A DNA stretch of 64,000 bases, taken from Deferribacteres bacterium. GTDB taxonomy: Bacteria > Zhuqueibacterota > Zhuqueibacteria > Zhuqueibacterales > Geothermadaptataceae. Each line of letters starts with the position of its first letter. Position 1 is the first letter of the stretch. The stretch is taken from positions 248,001 to 312,000 of the forward strand of contig JACKDF010000001.1 in the NCBI GenBank assembly GCA_020633655.1. Reading direction: 5' to 3'. A program made the translations under genes and the position numbers. The notes beneath the pieces were generated by a model, which saw nothing but the letters and a program-made list of their open reading frames with translations, searched no databases and was not told where the DNA came from. Below, piece after piece: positions 36,115 to 43,597 of the stretch.

Positions 36115-36237
36115 GTAACTATTCAGCCTGACTTGAAGAGAAATGGTCACTGAGCTTGTCGAAAGGCCATTTCTCTCAGGATGTAGTGCCGCTCCCGCTT
36201 CGACAAGCTCAGCATCCGCTAATGGCTGAGTAGTTAC
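36115..36237. repeat. 123-bp nested palindromic (REP/MITE-like) element
   Basis: The ends are 14-base inverted repeats with one mismatch (GTAACTATTCAGCC at 36115-36128; GGCTGAGTAGTTAC at 36224-36237). Inside, AGAGAAATGG (36137-36146) pairs with CCATTTCTCT (36167-36176), and CTGAGCTTGTCGAA (36150-36163) pairs perfectly with TTCGACAAGCTCAG (36199-36212). The two internal pairings are mutually exclusive. It starts 1 bp after the era stop codon. There is no transposase; it is likely a non-autonomous dispersed repeat. Confidence 0.8.
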
Positions 36238-36357
36238 TAATTAATAATCTAACCGGCTCTATTCTTAAACGCCATGATCGGGCAAGGGATATCCACTGCC
36301 CATCATTCACATTGGTATTGCATGAATAAAACAGGCTTAAACCCGGAAATTCACTTT

Positions 36358-36591
36358 ATGAGAAGAATCTCAAAAGATAAAATCATATTGCTGGCAACAG
36401 CTATTCTGTCAATTATTTTACTTAACCAATCGTATTACCCCTTCCTTGGCAAAATTGCATTGACAAGTTTTTTTTCAGTTCTCATGCAACAACGAATACA
36501 GGAAAAAACACCCCGAATTTTGGCCCAAAGCCTGCTTTGGGGAGGATTAATCCTCGCCGGGATTTATAATTTTTATAAAAATTTATATTGA
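36358..36591 (+). CDS. Small two-helix membrane protein, hypothetical
   Basis: 77 residues from the ATG at 36358, with two hydrophobic segments (about 8-24 and 55-70) separated by a basic loop (QQRIQEKTPR). GGAA lies about 9 nt upstream. In-frame ATGs at 36322 and 36274 would add a hydrophilic extension with no ribosome binding site. It resembles no family I can name; the membrane-like composition is the main reason to think it is real. Confidence 0.45.
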   Translation: MRRISKDKIILLATAILSIILLNQSYYPFLGKIALTSFFSVLMQQRIQEKTPRILAQSLLWGGLILAGIYNFYKNLY

Positions 36592-36736
36592 AAAATCCTA
36601 CGAAACCGCTTCCAGCTTTCCCTTGCTTTTTAATAAAAATATAATATTTTTTTTCTCGCAATTTTAAATAAGTCCGTGTATTTTCCGACTTTTTGAATAA
36701 GGCAAATACTGAATATAACATAGAAGGTAATAAAAA

Positions 36737-39292
36737 ATGAGTAAAGCCGCATTTGAGCGACCCTTAACCAAAAATTCACAAATTGATCTTCCGAACAGCC
36801 TTAAAGAATTAGAAACTTTATCGTATAATTTATGGTGGACATGGAATCCAGAAACTCAGGATCTCTTTGCACAAATCGATGAAAAGCAGTGGAATTCCCA
36901 TCACAATCCGATTAAACTTCTGAAGCACACGCCAATAAAACGCTTTGAAGAACTTGCAAATGACGATGCCTTCATGCAGTCATTGCACAAAGCTCGTCTG
37001 GCATTAAATGCGGAACTCTCCCGTAACACCTGGCTCGAAACCAAACATGCTCACTATGCGAATCAACTCGTGGTTTATTTGTGTGCCGAATTTGGTTTGC
37101 ATGAAAGTTTGCCCATTTACTCAGGCGGTTTGGGTATCCTCGCAGGCGACCACACAAAGTCCGCCAGCGATATCGGTCTTCCTTTCATCGGTGTCGGTCT
37201 GATGTACCGCAACGGTTATTTCAAGCAGGAAATTGACCGGCAAGGCAAGCAATTGAATGTTTATCCGGAGCATGATTTTGCAGAACTCCCGGTACAACAA
37301 ATCGTTGATGCGGAGGGAAATGCAGTATCCGTTATGGTAGATTTACCCGCAGGACCAGTAGTCGTAAAAGCCTGGTTATGTGAAGTTGGCCGTTCGTTAT
37401 TGGTTTTACTCGATACAGATTTTGAGGAAAATTCTGAGGAGCTCCGCAGCATTACACACCAATTATACGGCGGTGATCGTCGCATGCGCATATCGCAGGA
37501 GATTGTTTTAGGAATTGGTGGTGTACGTATGCTGGAGAAACTGCAAATCCAGCCTTCGGTTTGGCACATGAACGAAGGACACGTGGCTTTTTCATTGTTC
37601 GAACGCATAAAGCAGCTCATCGACAAAGACGAACTCGCCTTCGAAGAAGCTGCCGAGGTTATCACTGCGTCGACAGTTTTTACGACACATACACCCGTTC
37701 CCGCTGGAAATGAAGCCTTCAGCCTTCCATTGGTGGACGAATTTTTTAATGCCTATTGCCAGGAACTCGGCATTAGCATTACCGATATGCTGCACCTCGG
37801 GTTACTCGAAAACGAAGTCGGTGATAAATTTTTTAGTATGACTATTCTCGCTCTTCGTCTTTCCTGTAAAGCTAATGGTGTAAGCAAATTGCATGGCATT
37901 GTGTCGCAAAAAATGTGGGCACACCTGTGGGAAAACGTACCGGCTCTTGAAAATCCAATCACCAGCATCACCAATGGAATTCACGCACAAACGTGGATCG
38001 CGCCAGAAATCGCAGCGCTGTATGATCGCACATTGAACGGAAACTGGCGCAAAAACCTGCATGATGCAGATTTTTGGCAGCAGGTGAACAACATACCCAA
38101 TGAAGAAATAGATAAAACAAAAGTTCTGCTGAAAAATCGTTTCATCAATTTTCTCAGATCCCGTTTAAAAGAACAGTACCAACGAAACGGCCTCGATGAA
38201 AAACGCCTCAAAGCTATCGATACATGGTTCAATCCAAAAGCACTTACTATCGGTTTCGCACGCCGCTTTGCTACATACAAAAGAGCCACACTCATTTTTA
38301 GTGATTTAAAACGCCTGGACAAAATCGTTAATAATCCGGAAAAACCTGTTCAGTTTATCTTCGCAGGGAAAGCCCATCCGGCAGATACCGATGGGCAAGC
38401 GCTGATTAAACGCGTCTGGGAAGTCTCCCAATTACCTGAGTTTCTCGGGAAAATTATTTTACTTGAAAATTACGACATGGAGGTTGGACGCCAGCTCGTA
38501 CAAGGCGTCGACGTGTGGCTGAACAACCCAAGACGACCAGAAGAAGCCAGTGGTACTAGCGGCCAGAAAGTTCCCATAAACGCTGGTCTCAATTTTAGTG
38601 TGCTGGATGGCTGGTGGCCGGAAGCGTTTGACGGCACAAACGGCTGGGAAATCGGCAAGGAAAAGGATTATGCCGACACCAAACTTCAGGATAAAGACGA
38701 TGTCACATCACTGTATAAAATCCTGGAAGAGAATATCGTCCCGAAATATTACGATATGGCAGGCAACAGAAATGCATGGTTTAAAGCTGTCAAATCCTCC
38801 ATTGCGACGGTAACGCCAGTTTTCAATACCGAAGTGATGGTATCCAACTATTTTGAAGAACTCTATCAGTATGCGATGGATCGCAACAGCAAGACCAATG
38901 AACCAGATTTCGCCATCGCACGTGATCTTTCCATTTTCAAAGAAATGCTCTATGAAAACTGGCCATTGCTGCATTTTACCAGAGTTGATTATGAAATTAA
39001 AAACAATCAGGTAAACATAGATGCCGATCTTTATCTGGGTGAGTTGGAAACGGACGATATCGAAGTACAACTTTATTTCGCTTACACGCAGGATGGCCAA
39101 AAGAATCACGATATTTTTGTCTTACAACATAAAAAAGACACGTCCAGTTTCACCAGCAATTTTGGTTTGGTAGAGAAAATTCCAACGCACTTGCTAAAAG
39201 TACATCCCCAACTTCGTGTTGTTGCCAAACACGATAGTACCAATCAAAAAATTGAGCTGGGCTTGATGTACATCAAGGATATTGCGGAATAG
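36737..39292 (+). CDS. glgP: Alpha-glucan (glycogen) phosphorylase, GT35
   Basis: 851 residues, the length of the short bacterial/archaeal phosphorylase subfamily, with an N-terminal DUF3417-like helical region (LETLSYNLWWTWNPETQDLF). Conserved active-site blocks are present: YSGGLGILAGDH, WHMNEGHVAFSL, TTHTPVPAGNEAF, FARRFATYKRA, and the PLP-binding EASGTSGQK with Lys611. It releases glucose-1-phosphate from storage glucan in the cytoplasm. GAAGGT lies about 9 nt before the ATG. With the partial glgC at the right edge it points to glycogen storage; the two genes are about 24 kb apart. Confidence 0.95.
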   Translation: MSKAAFERPLTKNSQIDLPNSLKELETLSYNLWWTWNPETQDLFAQIDEKQWNSHHNPIKLLKHTPIKRFEELANDDAFMQSLHKARLALNAELSRNTWLETKHAHYANQLVVYLCAEFGLHESLPIYSGGLGILAGDHTKSASDIGLPFIGVGLMYRNGYFKQEIDRQGKQLNVYPEHDFAELPVQQIVDAEGNAVSVMVDLPAGPVVVKAWLCEVGRSLLVLLDTDFEENSEELRSITHQLYGGDRRMRISQEIVLGIGGVRMLEKLQIQPSVWHMNEGHVAFSLFERIKQLIDKDELAFEEAAEVITASTVFTTHTPVPAGNEAFSLPLVDEFFNAYCQELGISITDMLHLGLLENEVGDKFFSMTILALRLSCKANGVSKLHGIVSQKMWAHLWENVPALENPITSITNGIHAQTWIAPEIAALYDRTLNGNWRKNLHDADFWQQVNNIPNEEIDKTKVLLKNRFINFLRSRLKEQYQRNGLDEKRLKAIDTWFNPKALTIGFARRFATYKRATLIFSDLKRLDKIVNNPEKPVQFIFAGKAHPADTDGQALIKRVWEVSQLPEFLGKIILLENYDMEVGRQLVQGVDVWLNNPRRPEEASGTSGQKVPINAGLNFSVLDGWWPEAFDGTNGWEIGKEKDYADTKLQDKDDVTSLYKILEENIVPKYYDMAGNRNAWFKAVKSSIATVTPVFNTEVMVSNYFEELYQYAMDRNSKTNEPDFAIARDLSIFKEMLYENWPLLHFTRVDYEIKNNQVNIDADLYLGELETDDIEVQLYFAYTQDGQKNHDIFVLQHKKDTSSFTSNFGLVEKIPTHLLKVHPQLRVVAKHDSTNQKIELGLMYIKDIAE

Positions 39293-39319
39293 AAGCGAAA
39301 GAAGAGCCTGCCGAACCGG

Positions 39320-39408
39320 AATGAAGTGAAGAAGGCGGGCGGGATCCATGTGGCAAAGCTGCTCAACAGAAATCGGACCCATGGATTTCGCCTTCTGATT
39401 CCTTCATT
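39320..39408. repeat. Long imperfect inverted repeat after glgP
   Basis: Three paired blocks in order: AATGAAG/CTTCATT (39320-39326, 39402-39408), GAAGGCG/CGCCTTC (39331-39337, 39389-39395) and ATCCATG/CATGGAT (39344-39350, 39380-39386). It lies between convergent genes and could protect or terminate both messages; no long T-tract. Confidence 0.6.
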
Positions 39409-40885
39409 GATTATTTAAATAAAACGGGTATTTCACCGACTTCAACGAATCATTTCCAACGAAAAATTTGATGTTTGCGGGAATCTGAAACACATCTGAT
39501 TCACTCAGACTCTCAACCGCATCGACAAAGAGTGTTTGCTCATCATTTTCCTCATATTGTCCGGTAATTACAGTGAAAATTTCCAAAGATGCGGGTTGTG
39601 CATCTTTTTCTGGCCGGACATGAATCCATTTTACCTGATTGCACGAAACACTCTGCAAGGTCCAGGGTTTATCATCATTGTTATCGCGCGGGTACGCACC
39701 CCAACTTCCCTCACCAATAAACATCGTTCCTTTTTCATCATCCCGCACAAATCCCTGAAAACTCCCTTTCTCTGTGGAGGGCTTTAAGGGATAGGTGATT
39801 TTGTGCATATGTGAGTCACCATCGAGGGAGATATTCAGGCCGTATTCATAAAACAAACCAGCCCATTGCTCATACTGATACTCGTTTTCGGGTTTCTTCT
39901 GCGTATGCGGGTGAAAAGGTTTGTGGTATCCGGCAATTTTAAAAACATCATTTCGGTGGGCACTTAAATCAGCTTCCAACCATTTTCGCTGATCACCTCC
40001 CTCATCCAGTTCCGAATTTAAGGCGATGATGTGAAAAAAATCGCCGCCGAACGTCAGAGAATAATAGACATTGTTCTCATTTGCATATTGAAAAGGGGAG
40101 GCAAAAATCCTGTGTAATACGGTCAAATTGCCATTCTCATGATTGCCGTGCACAGGTACTAAAGGAATCATGCGGCCGTCCGCGGTGGTTGTCAATTCAA
40201 ACCAATCCGTCAGCCACTGTTGCCACCTGTCTGGATATGTCCCATCACCGCTGTTAAAATCACCGTTGAACATAACAAATAAAGGGCGAAGCCTGGCAAC
40301 CATTTTGTTCGAAGCACGCCCGGCTTCCAGTGGTTTACCGGAACTCTTCGTGTCCCCTCCGGCGATAAACGTGAAGGCTTTCGGTTTATCCGGCGCTGTA
40401 CGGAAATAATATCTGTCGCTTGTGCCCGTACAATCTTTAATGACAAAATAATATGTTGCATCCGGCTTCAAATTTTGCAGTTTTGCGTAGAATGTATTCA
40501 TGTTATAGTACAGCCATCTTTTGCTCTGTGGCGCCTGGCGCAATTTGTATTTCCAGTACTGGCGTCCGTGATCGGTCTCGCCATAGTAGACCGAAGCTTC
40601 ATTACCTTTTAATTGATCCCAAATCACCGTCATTGTTGAGGTTGGATCGTCGGTCCACACAAGACGGTATTTGTTGGAGGCAGCGTGCTCATCGGAGGCA
40701 TTAGCAGCAAAAAGCGGATTTATGAAATAAAAAAGAAAGAATACTGAAAAAAATGGAACGCGAAAAAAAGGATTTATTCCAATATTTCGGTGGCGTTGGG
40801 ATTGTTTATCGTTATTCCGGCAAGTATTTAGCCGGAATCCAATGAGACAAGAATAGAGTAATTGATGGATTCCATCTAAAAGCAT
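39404..40885 (-). CDS. Purple acid phosphatase-like metallophosphoesterase, secreted
   Basis: 493 residues if started at the ATG at 40885; the open frame continues to 40990. A signal-peptide core (VPFFSVFFLFYFINPLFAAN) appears only about 45 residues in. Then come a fibronectin-like N-terminal domain (RLVWTDDPTSTMTVIWDQ, LKPDATYYFVI) and the metallophosphoesterase core with GGDTKS, FNGDFNSGDG, HGNHEN, AGYHKPFH and DGDSHMH, giving the expected metal ligands. It dephosphorylates an extracellular or periplasmic substrate. Oddity: the sequence encoding the first about 35 residues is a copy of the intergenic repeat seen at 43463 and 46209, and no ATG, GTG or TTG lies between that repeat and the signal peptide. 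The original start may have been displaced by the repeat. Confidence 0.82.
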   Translation of the reverse strand: MLLDGIHQLLYSCLIGFRLNTCRNNDKQSQRHRNIGINPFFRVPFFSVFFLFYFINPLFAANASDEHAASNKYRLVWTDDPTSTMTVIWDQLKGNEASVYYGETDHGRQYWKYKLRQAPQSKRWLYYNMNTFYAKLQNLKPDATYYFVIKDCTGTSDRYYFRTAPDKPKAFTFIAGGDTKSSGKPLEAGRASNKMVARLRPLFVMFNGDFNSGDGTYPDRWQQWLTDWFELTTTADGRMIPLVPVHGNHENGNLTVLHRIFASPFQYANENNVYYSLTFGGDFFHIIALNSELDEGGDQRKWLEADLSAHRNDVFKIAGYHKPFHPHTQKKPENEYQYEQWAGLFYEYGLNISLDGDSHMHKITYPLKPSTEKGSFQGFVRDDEKGTMFIGEGSWGAYPRDNNDDKPWTLQSVSCNQVKWIHVRPEKDAQPASLEIFTVITGQYEENDEQTLFVDAVESLSESDVFQIPANIKFFVGNDSLKSVKYPFYLNNQ

Positions 40886-40896
40886 GACGGAATGAC
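40811..40896 (-). repeat. Diverged copy of the 104-bp palindromic repeat
   Basis: Contains ATTCCGGCAAGTATTTAGCC then GGAATCCA, and about 30 bp later TGGATTCC, CATCTAAAAGCATGACGG and AATGAC, in the order and orientation of the 46209 copy but about 18 bp shorter. It overlaps the upstream end of the purple acid phosphatase frame. Confidence 0.7.
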
Positions 40897-41004
40897 GCCA
40901 TCGTATACAAACTAAACGCTTATAATTTTTAATATTAGAACAGGTATTATATTTAAACACAAGTACTCCCGATTTACCAGTTCGACTCACTTCGATTTTT
41001 TTGA

Positions 41005-42012
41005 CTATAAATAGACAACTTCTCCGCTCTCGGCTGAGCGGTAAGCTGTATCAACGATGCGTTGTACCACAAGCCCTTCTTCAATGCCCGGATTCGGTGT
41101 CTTACGTTCCCGAATACACGCAACGAAATGTGCCATCTGCCGTGAGTACATTGGTTGGTCGCAGTGTTCGTCCTTTGGGCTCAAGCGCTTTACTTCCCGG
41201 CCTGCAAGACCCTCCAAAGGGGTCTCCACTGACGTTGGATAAAGACGGGCATAACCTTTCGTGCCAATCAGCTGTGTCGATGCTTCCGGGCCATCGGCAT
41301 GCGGGTGCCACCACCCGCTTTCGATGAGGGATACCGTCCCATTTTCCCAGCTGATCATGAGCATTCCCATGTCATCCACATCGTATTTTCCAAAGCAGGT
41401 TTTAAGAACGCCGTATACACTCACCGGTTGTGGATCGCCCAGAAGGAAACGTACGGTATCAATGGCGTGCACACCCATATCGGCTAATGCGCCTCCTCCT
41501 GCCAGTTTTTTTTGGGTAAACCAGCCCTGTGGTCCCCAATCGACGTGAATGCCACAGCCTTTGGTTTTGAGCACCTCACCTATTTCGCCAGCTGCAATCG
41601 CTGCGCGAACAAATCGCGTTTGCTCATCGAATCGCCACATGTGACCGATCATCACCAGACGATTGTTCTCCATCATTGTCTCTTTCAGCTGTTCCCCCTC
41701 TTCAGTGTTTATACCAAGAGGTTTCTCGATAAAAACATCCTTCCCCGCACGGACAAAATCGCTGGCAATTGGCACATGCAACGCATTCGGCAGGCACAGG
41801 ATAACGGCATCGCAGGCATTCTCACGTATCAGATCACTGTGTTTTTCATAAACCTGCTTTATGTTGTAGATTTTAGCAAATTCCTGTGCCTTTTCAATTG
41901 CAGTATCACAGATGGCAGTAATTTCAACGTTTTCCTGCTCAAGCAGGCCTTTAACATGATAGTGGGCAATGAAACCAGCACCGATTACCGCTACTCGAAC
42001 TTTTGTCGGCAT
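41005..42012 (-). CDS. Gfo/Idh/MocA family oxidoreductase
   Basis: 335 residues. An N-terminal Rossmann fold (VRVAVIGAGFIAHYHVKGL) and the family EKP motif (DVFIEKPLG) are followed by the C-terminal beta-sheet domain (GGGALADMGVHAIDTVRFLLG). It oxidises or reduces a sugar or inositol carbon with NAD(P) in the cytoplasm. It starts 2 nt after the DegT aminotransferase stop, with that gene's last codons supplying GGAGG. The tight coupling suggests the two act in turn on one sugar: this enzyme making a keto-sugar and the aminotransferase using it, or the reverse. Substrate is not readable from sequence. Confidence 0.9.
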   Translation of the reverse strand: MPTKVRVAVIGAGFIAHYHVKGLLEQENVEITAICDTAIEKAQEFAKIYNIKQVYEKHSDLIRENACDAVILCLPNALHVPIASDFVRAGKDVFIEKPLGINTEEGEQLKETMMENNRLVMIGHMWRFDEQTRFVRAAIAAGEIGEVLKTKGCGIHVDWGPQGWFTQKKLAGGGALADMGVHAIDTVRFLLGDPQPVSVYGVLKTCFGKYDVDDMGMLMISWENGTVSLIESGWWHPHADGPEASTQLIGTKGYARLYPTSVETPLEGLAGREVKRLSPKDEHCDQPMYSRQMAHFVACIRERKTPNPGIEEGLVVQRIVDTAYRSAESGEVVYL

Positions 42013-42014
42013 TT

Positions 42015-43310
42015 TTAAACAACCTCCGGCAAAGTGATTAATTCATGGGTATGTTCCCTGATTTTTTCAATGGCTTGAACTATTTGATCCATTGCTTCCT
42101 GATTGTCCATCAAGACCAGGTGATGGAAACACACCGCCTGATCTGCAAATACTTTTTCACAAACGGGAAGTGATGCCCGATCGGGGTCGATCTTTTGCCA
42201 ATATTCCCGGCCTAAATTGTGACGAGCTGGTTTTGTATGGGGACGATAAAGGGAACAATTATTTAGAGGTTCGTAGCATGACTCGATGGTGCAACCTAAT
42301 TCTGCTTCCAACGCCTGGCGAAATTTACTCGCAGGCAGCCCGTCAAAAGCATCGCAATTGTAACGAAACGAGTAATTAAAAAATGCCTTTTTTGTCTCCC
42401 GCGGATCATGGTACATGGGCTCAATGCCGGAGACATCGGCAAGTAAATTATTTAGATAGGCCGCATTTTTTTCACGCACATCCGTTTGTTCAGGCAAGCG
42501 TCGCAAGCCTTCGATGAGCAGAGAGGCTTGAAAATCGGTGATACGAAAATTTCCTGATTGAATAAAATTCCCATCATCACCATAAACTCCGGCACCCTTA
42601 TCAGCCTCTGCGTTCTCGTTTTCCGGACGACGGCCACAATTCCGCAAGGCATCTAATTTTTCCGCCAATTCATCGGAGCTTGTGGTGAGCGCACCACCTT
42701 CACCTGCGGTCATCGTTTTGGAAAGTTGAAAGCTGAAGCTGCCGATATCACCGATCGAACCGGCTTTTTTGCCATTCCACTCACCACCGTGTTTATGGGC
42801 GCAATCTTCAATGATTATCAATTCATGTTCTTCCGCGATTGCCTTGATCGCATCCATATCCGCCATGCAACCATAGAGATGCACAGGAATAATGGCTTTC
42901 GTTCGAGGTGTAATGTTTTTACGAATTTCCTCTGGACTAATGCACCAGGTACGTTCATCCACATCCGTGAGAATCGGGGTTGCATTCACATCGAGAACCG
43001 CCGCAGCCGTTGCCTGCCAGGTCAATCCCGGAACGATGACTTCATCGCCGACACCGATTCCACAGGCTTCCAAAGCCAGTTGCAAGGTCACGGTGCCATT
43101 CGCAGCACAGATGGCGTATTTACTTCCGATGTAAGCTGCAAATTTTTTATTGAACTCGATTTCCTTTGGGCCATTGTACGACCAAACACCGCTGTGCAAC
43201 ACTTCCAGCAAAGCGCGTTCTTCCGCCTGATCCCACACAGGCCATTTGGGCCAGGGATTTTTCTTTTTATCGCGAATGGGAGTTCCACCTGTGATGGCTA
43301 GCTTTTTCAT
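42015..43310 (-). CDS. DegT/DnrJ/EryC1/StrS-family PLP aminotransferase
   Basis: 431 residues. Features: ICAANGTVTLQLALEACGIG, DEVIVPGLTWQATAAAVLD, ILTDVDERTWCISPE, the PLP-ring acid in IIEDCAHKHGG, and the PLP Schiff-base lysine in FSFQLSKTMTAGEGG. Members transaminate keto-sugars, or in a few cases make aminobenzoate-type products or dehydrate sugars. AAAGGAG lies 8 nt before the ATG. Coupled to the Gfo/Idh gene and next to a GH2 exo-glucosaminidase-like gene, it may act in amino-sugar turnover or synthesis; that is inference. Confidence 0.9.
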   Translation of the reverse strand: MKKLAITGGTPIRDKKKNPWPKWPVWDQAEERALLEVLHSGVWSYNGPKEIEFNKKFAAYIGSKYAICAANGTVTLQLALEACGIGVGDEVIVPGLTWQATAAAVLDVNATPILTDVDERTWCISPEEIRKNITPRTKAIIPVHLYGCMADMDAIKAIAEEHELIIIEDCAHKHGGEWNGKKAGSIGDIGSFSFQLSKTMTAGEGGALTTSSDELAEKLDALRNCGRRPENENAEADKGAGVYGDDGNFIQSGNFRITDFQASLLIEGLRRLPEQTDVREKNAAYLNNLLADVSGIEPMYHDPRETKKAFFNYSFRYNCDAFDGLPASKFRQALEAELGCTIESCYEPLNNCSLYRPHTKPARHNLGREYWQKIDPDRASLPVCEKVFADQAVCFHHLVLMDNQEAMDQIVQAIEKIREHTHELITLPEVV

Positions 43311-43338
43311 GTTGTTATCTCCTTTTTTCTATAGTGCC

Positions 43339-43414
43339 CACAAGGGGAAAAGCTACAGATGGTTGTAAACTTAAAACCTGTAGCTCAGGCCTTTGTGGCC
43401 TGCCAAAACCTTGT
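43339..43414. repeat. Imperfect hairpin upstream of the aminotransferase gene
   Basis: AGCTACAG (43350-43357) pairs with CTGTAGCT (43377-43384). The stem extends imperfectly outward with CCACAAGG against CCTTTGTGG. It lies 40-100 bp before the aminotransferase start and is probably a REP-like element rather than a regulator site. Confidence 0.5.
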
Positions 43415-43462
43415 ATTTTTTCTATTTTACATATAATTTTCGGCTACTATTCAGCCTTTGGA

Positions 43463-43566
43463 TCATTCCGGAATGCTTTTATCCGAGCCAAAGACCGGCG
43501 AAGCACAATCCATCAATGATTGAGGCTACCAGAAATGGATTCCGGCTAAAAAATTGCCGGAATGAC
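43463..43566 (+). repeat. 104-bp palindromic repeat, copy A
   Basis: Starts with TCATTCCGGAATGCTTTTAT and ends with GGATTCCGGCTAAAAAATTG then CCGGAATGAC. The last part is itself a hairpin (ATTCCGGC/GCCGGAAT). The copy at 46209-46312 is the same element inverted, same length. The copy lies about 32 bp beyond the GH2 stop codon. Confidence 0.85.
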
Positions 43567-43597
43567 TAAAAACAAGGCATTTCCTGATAGATTCTCA

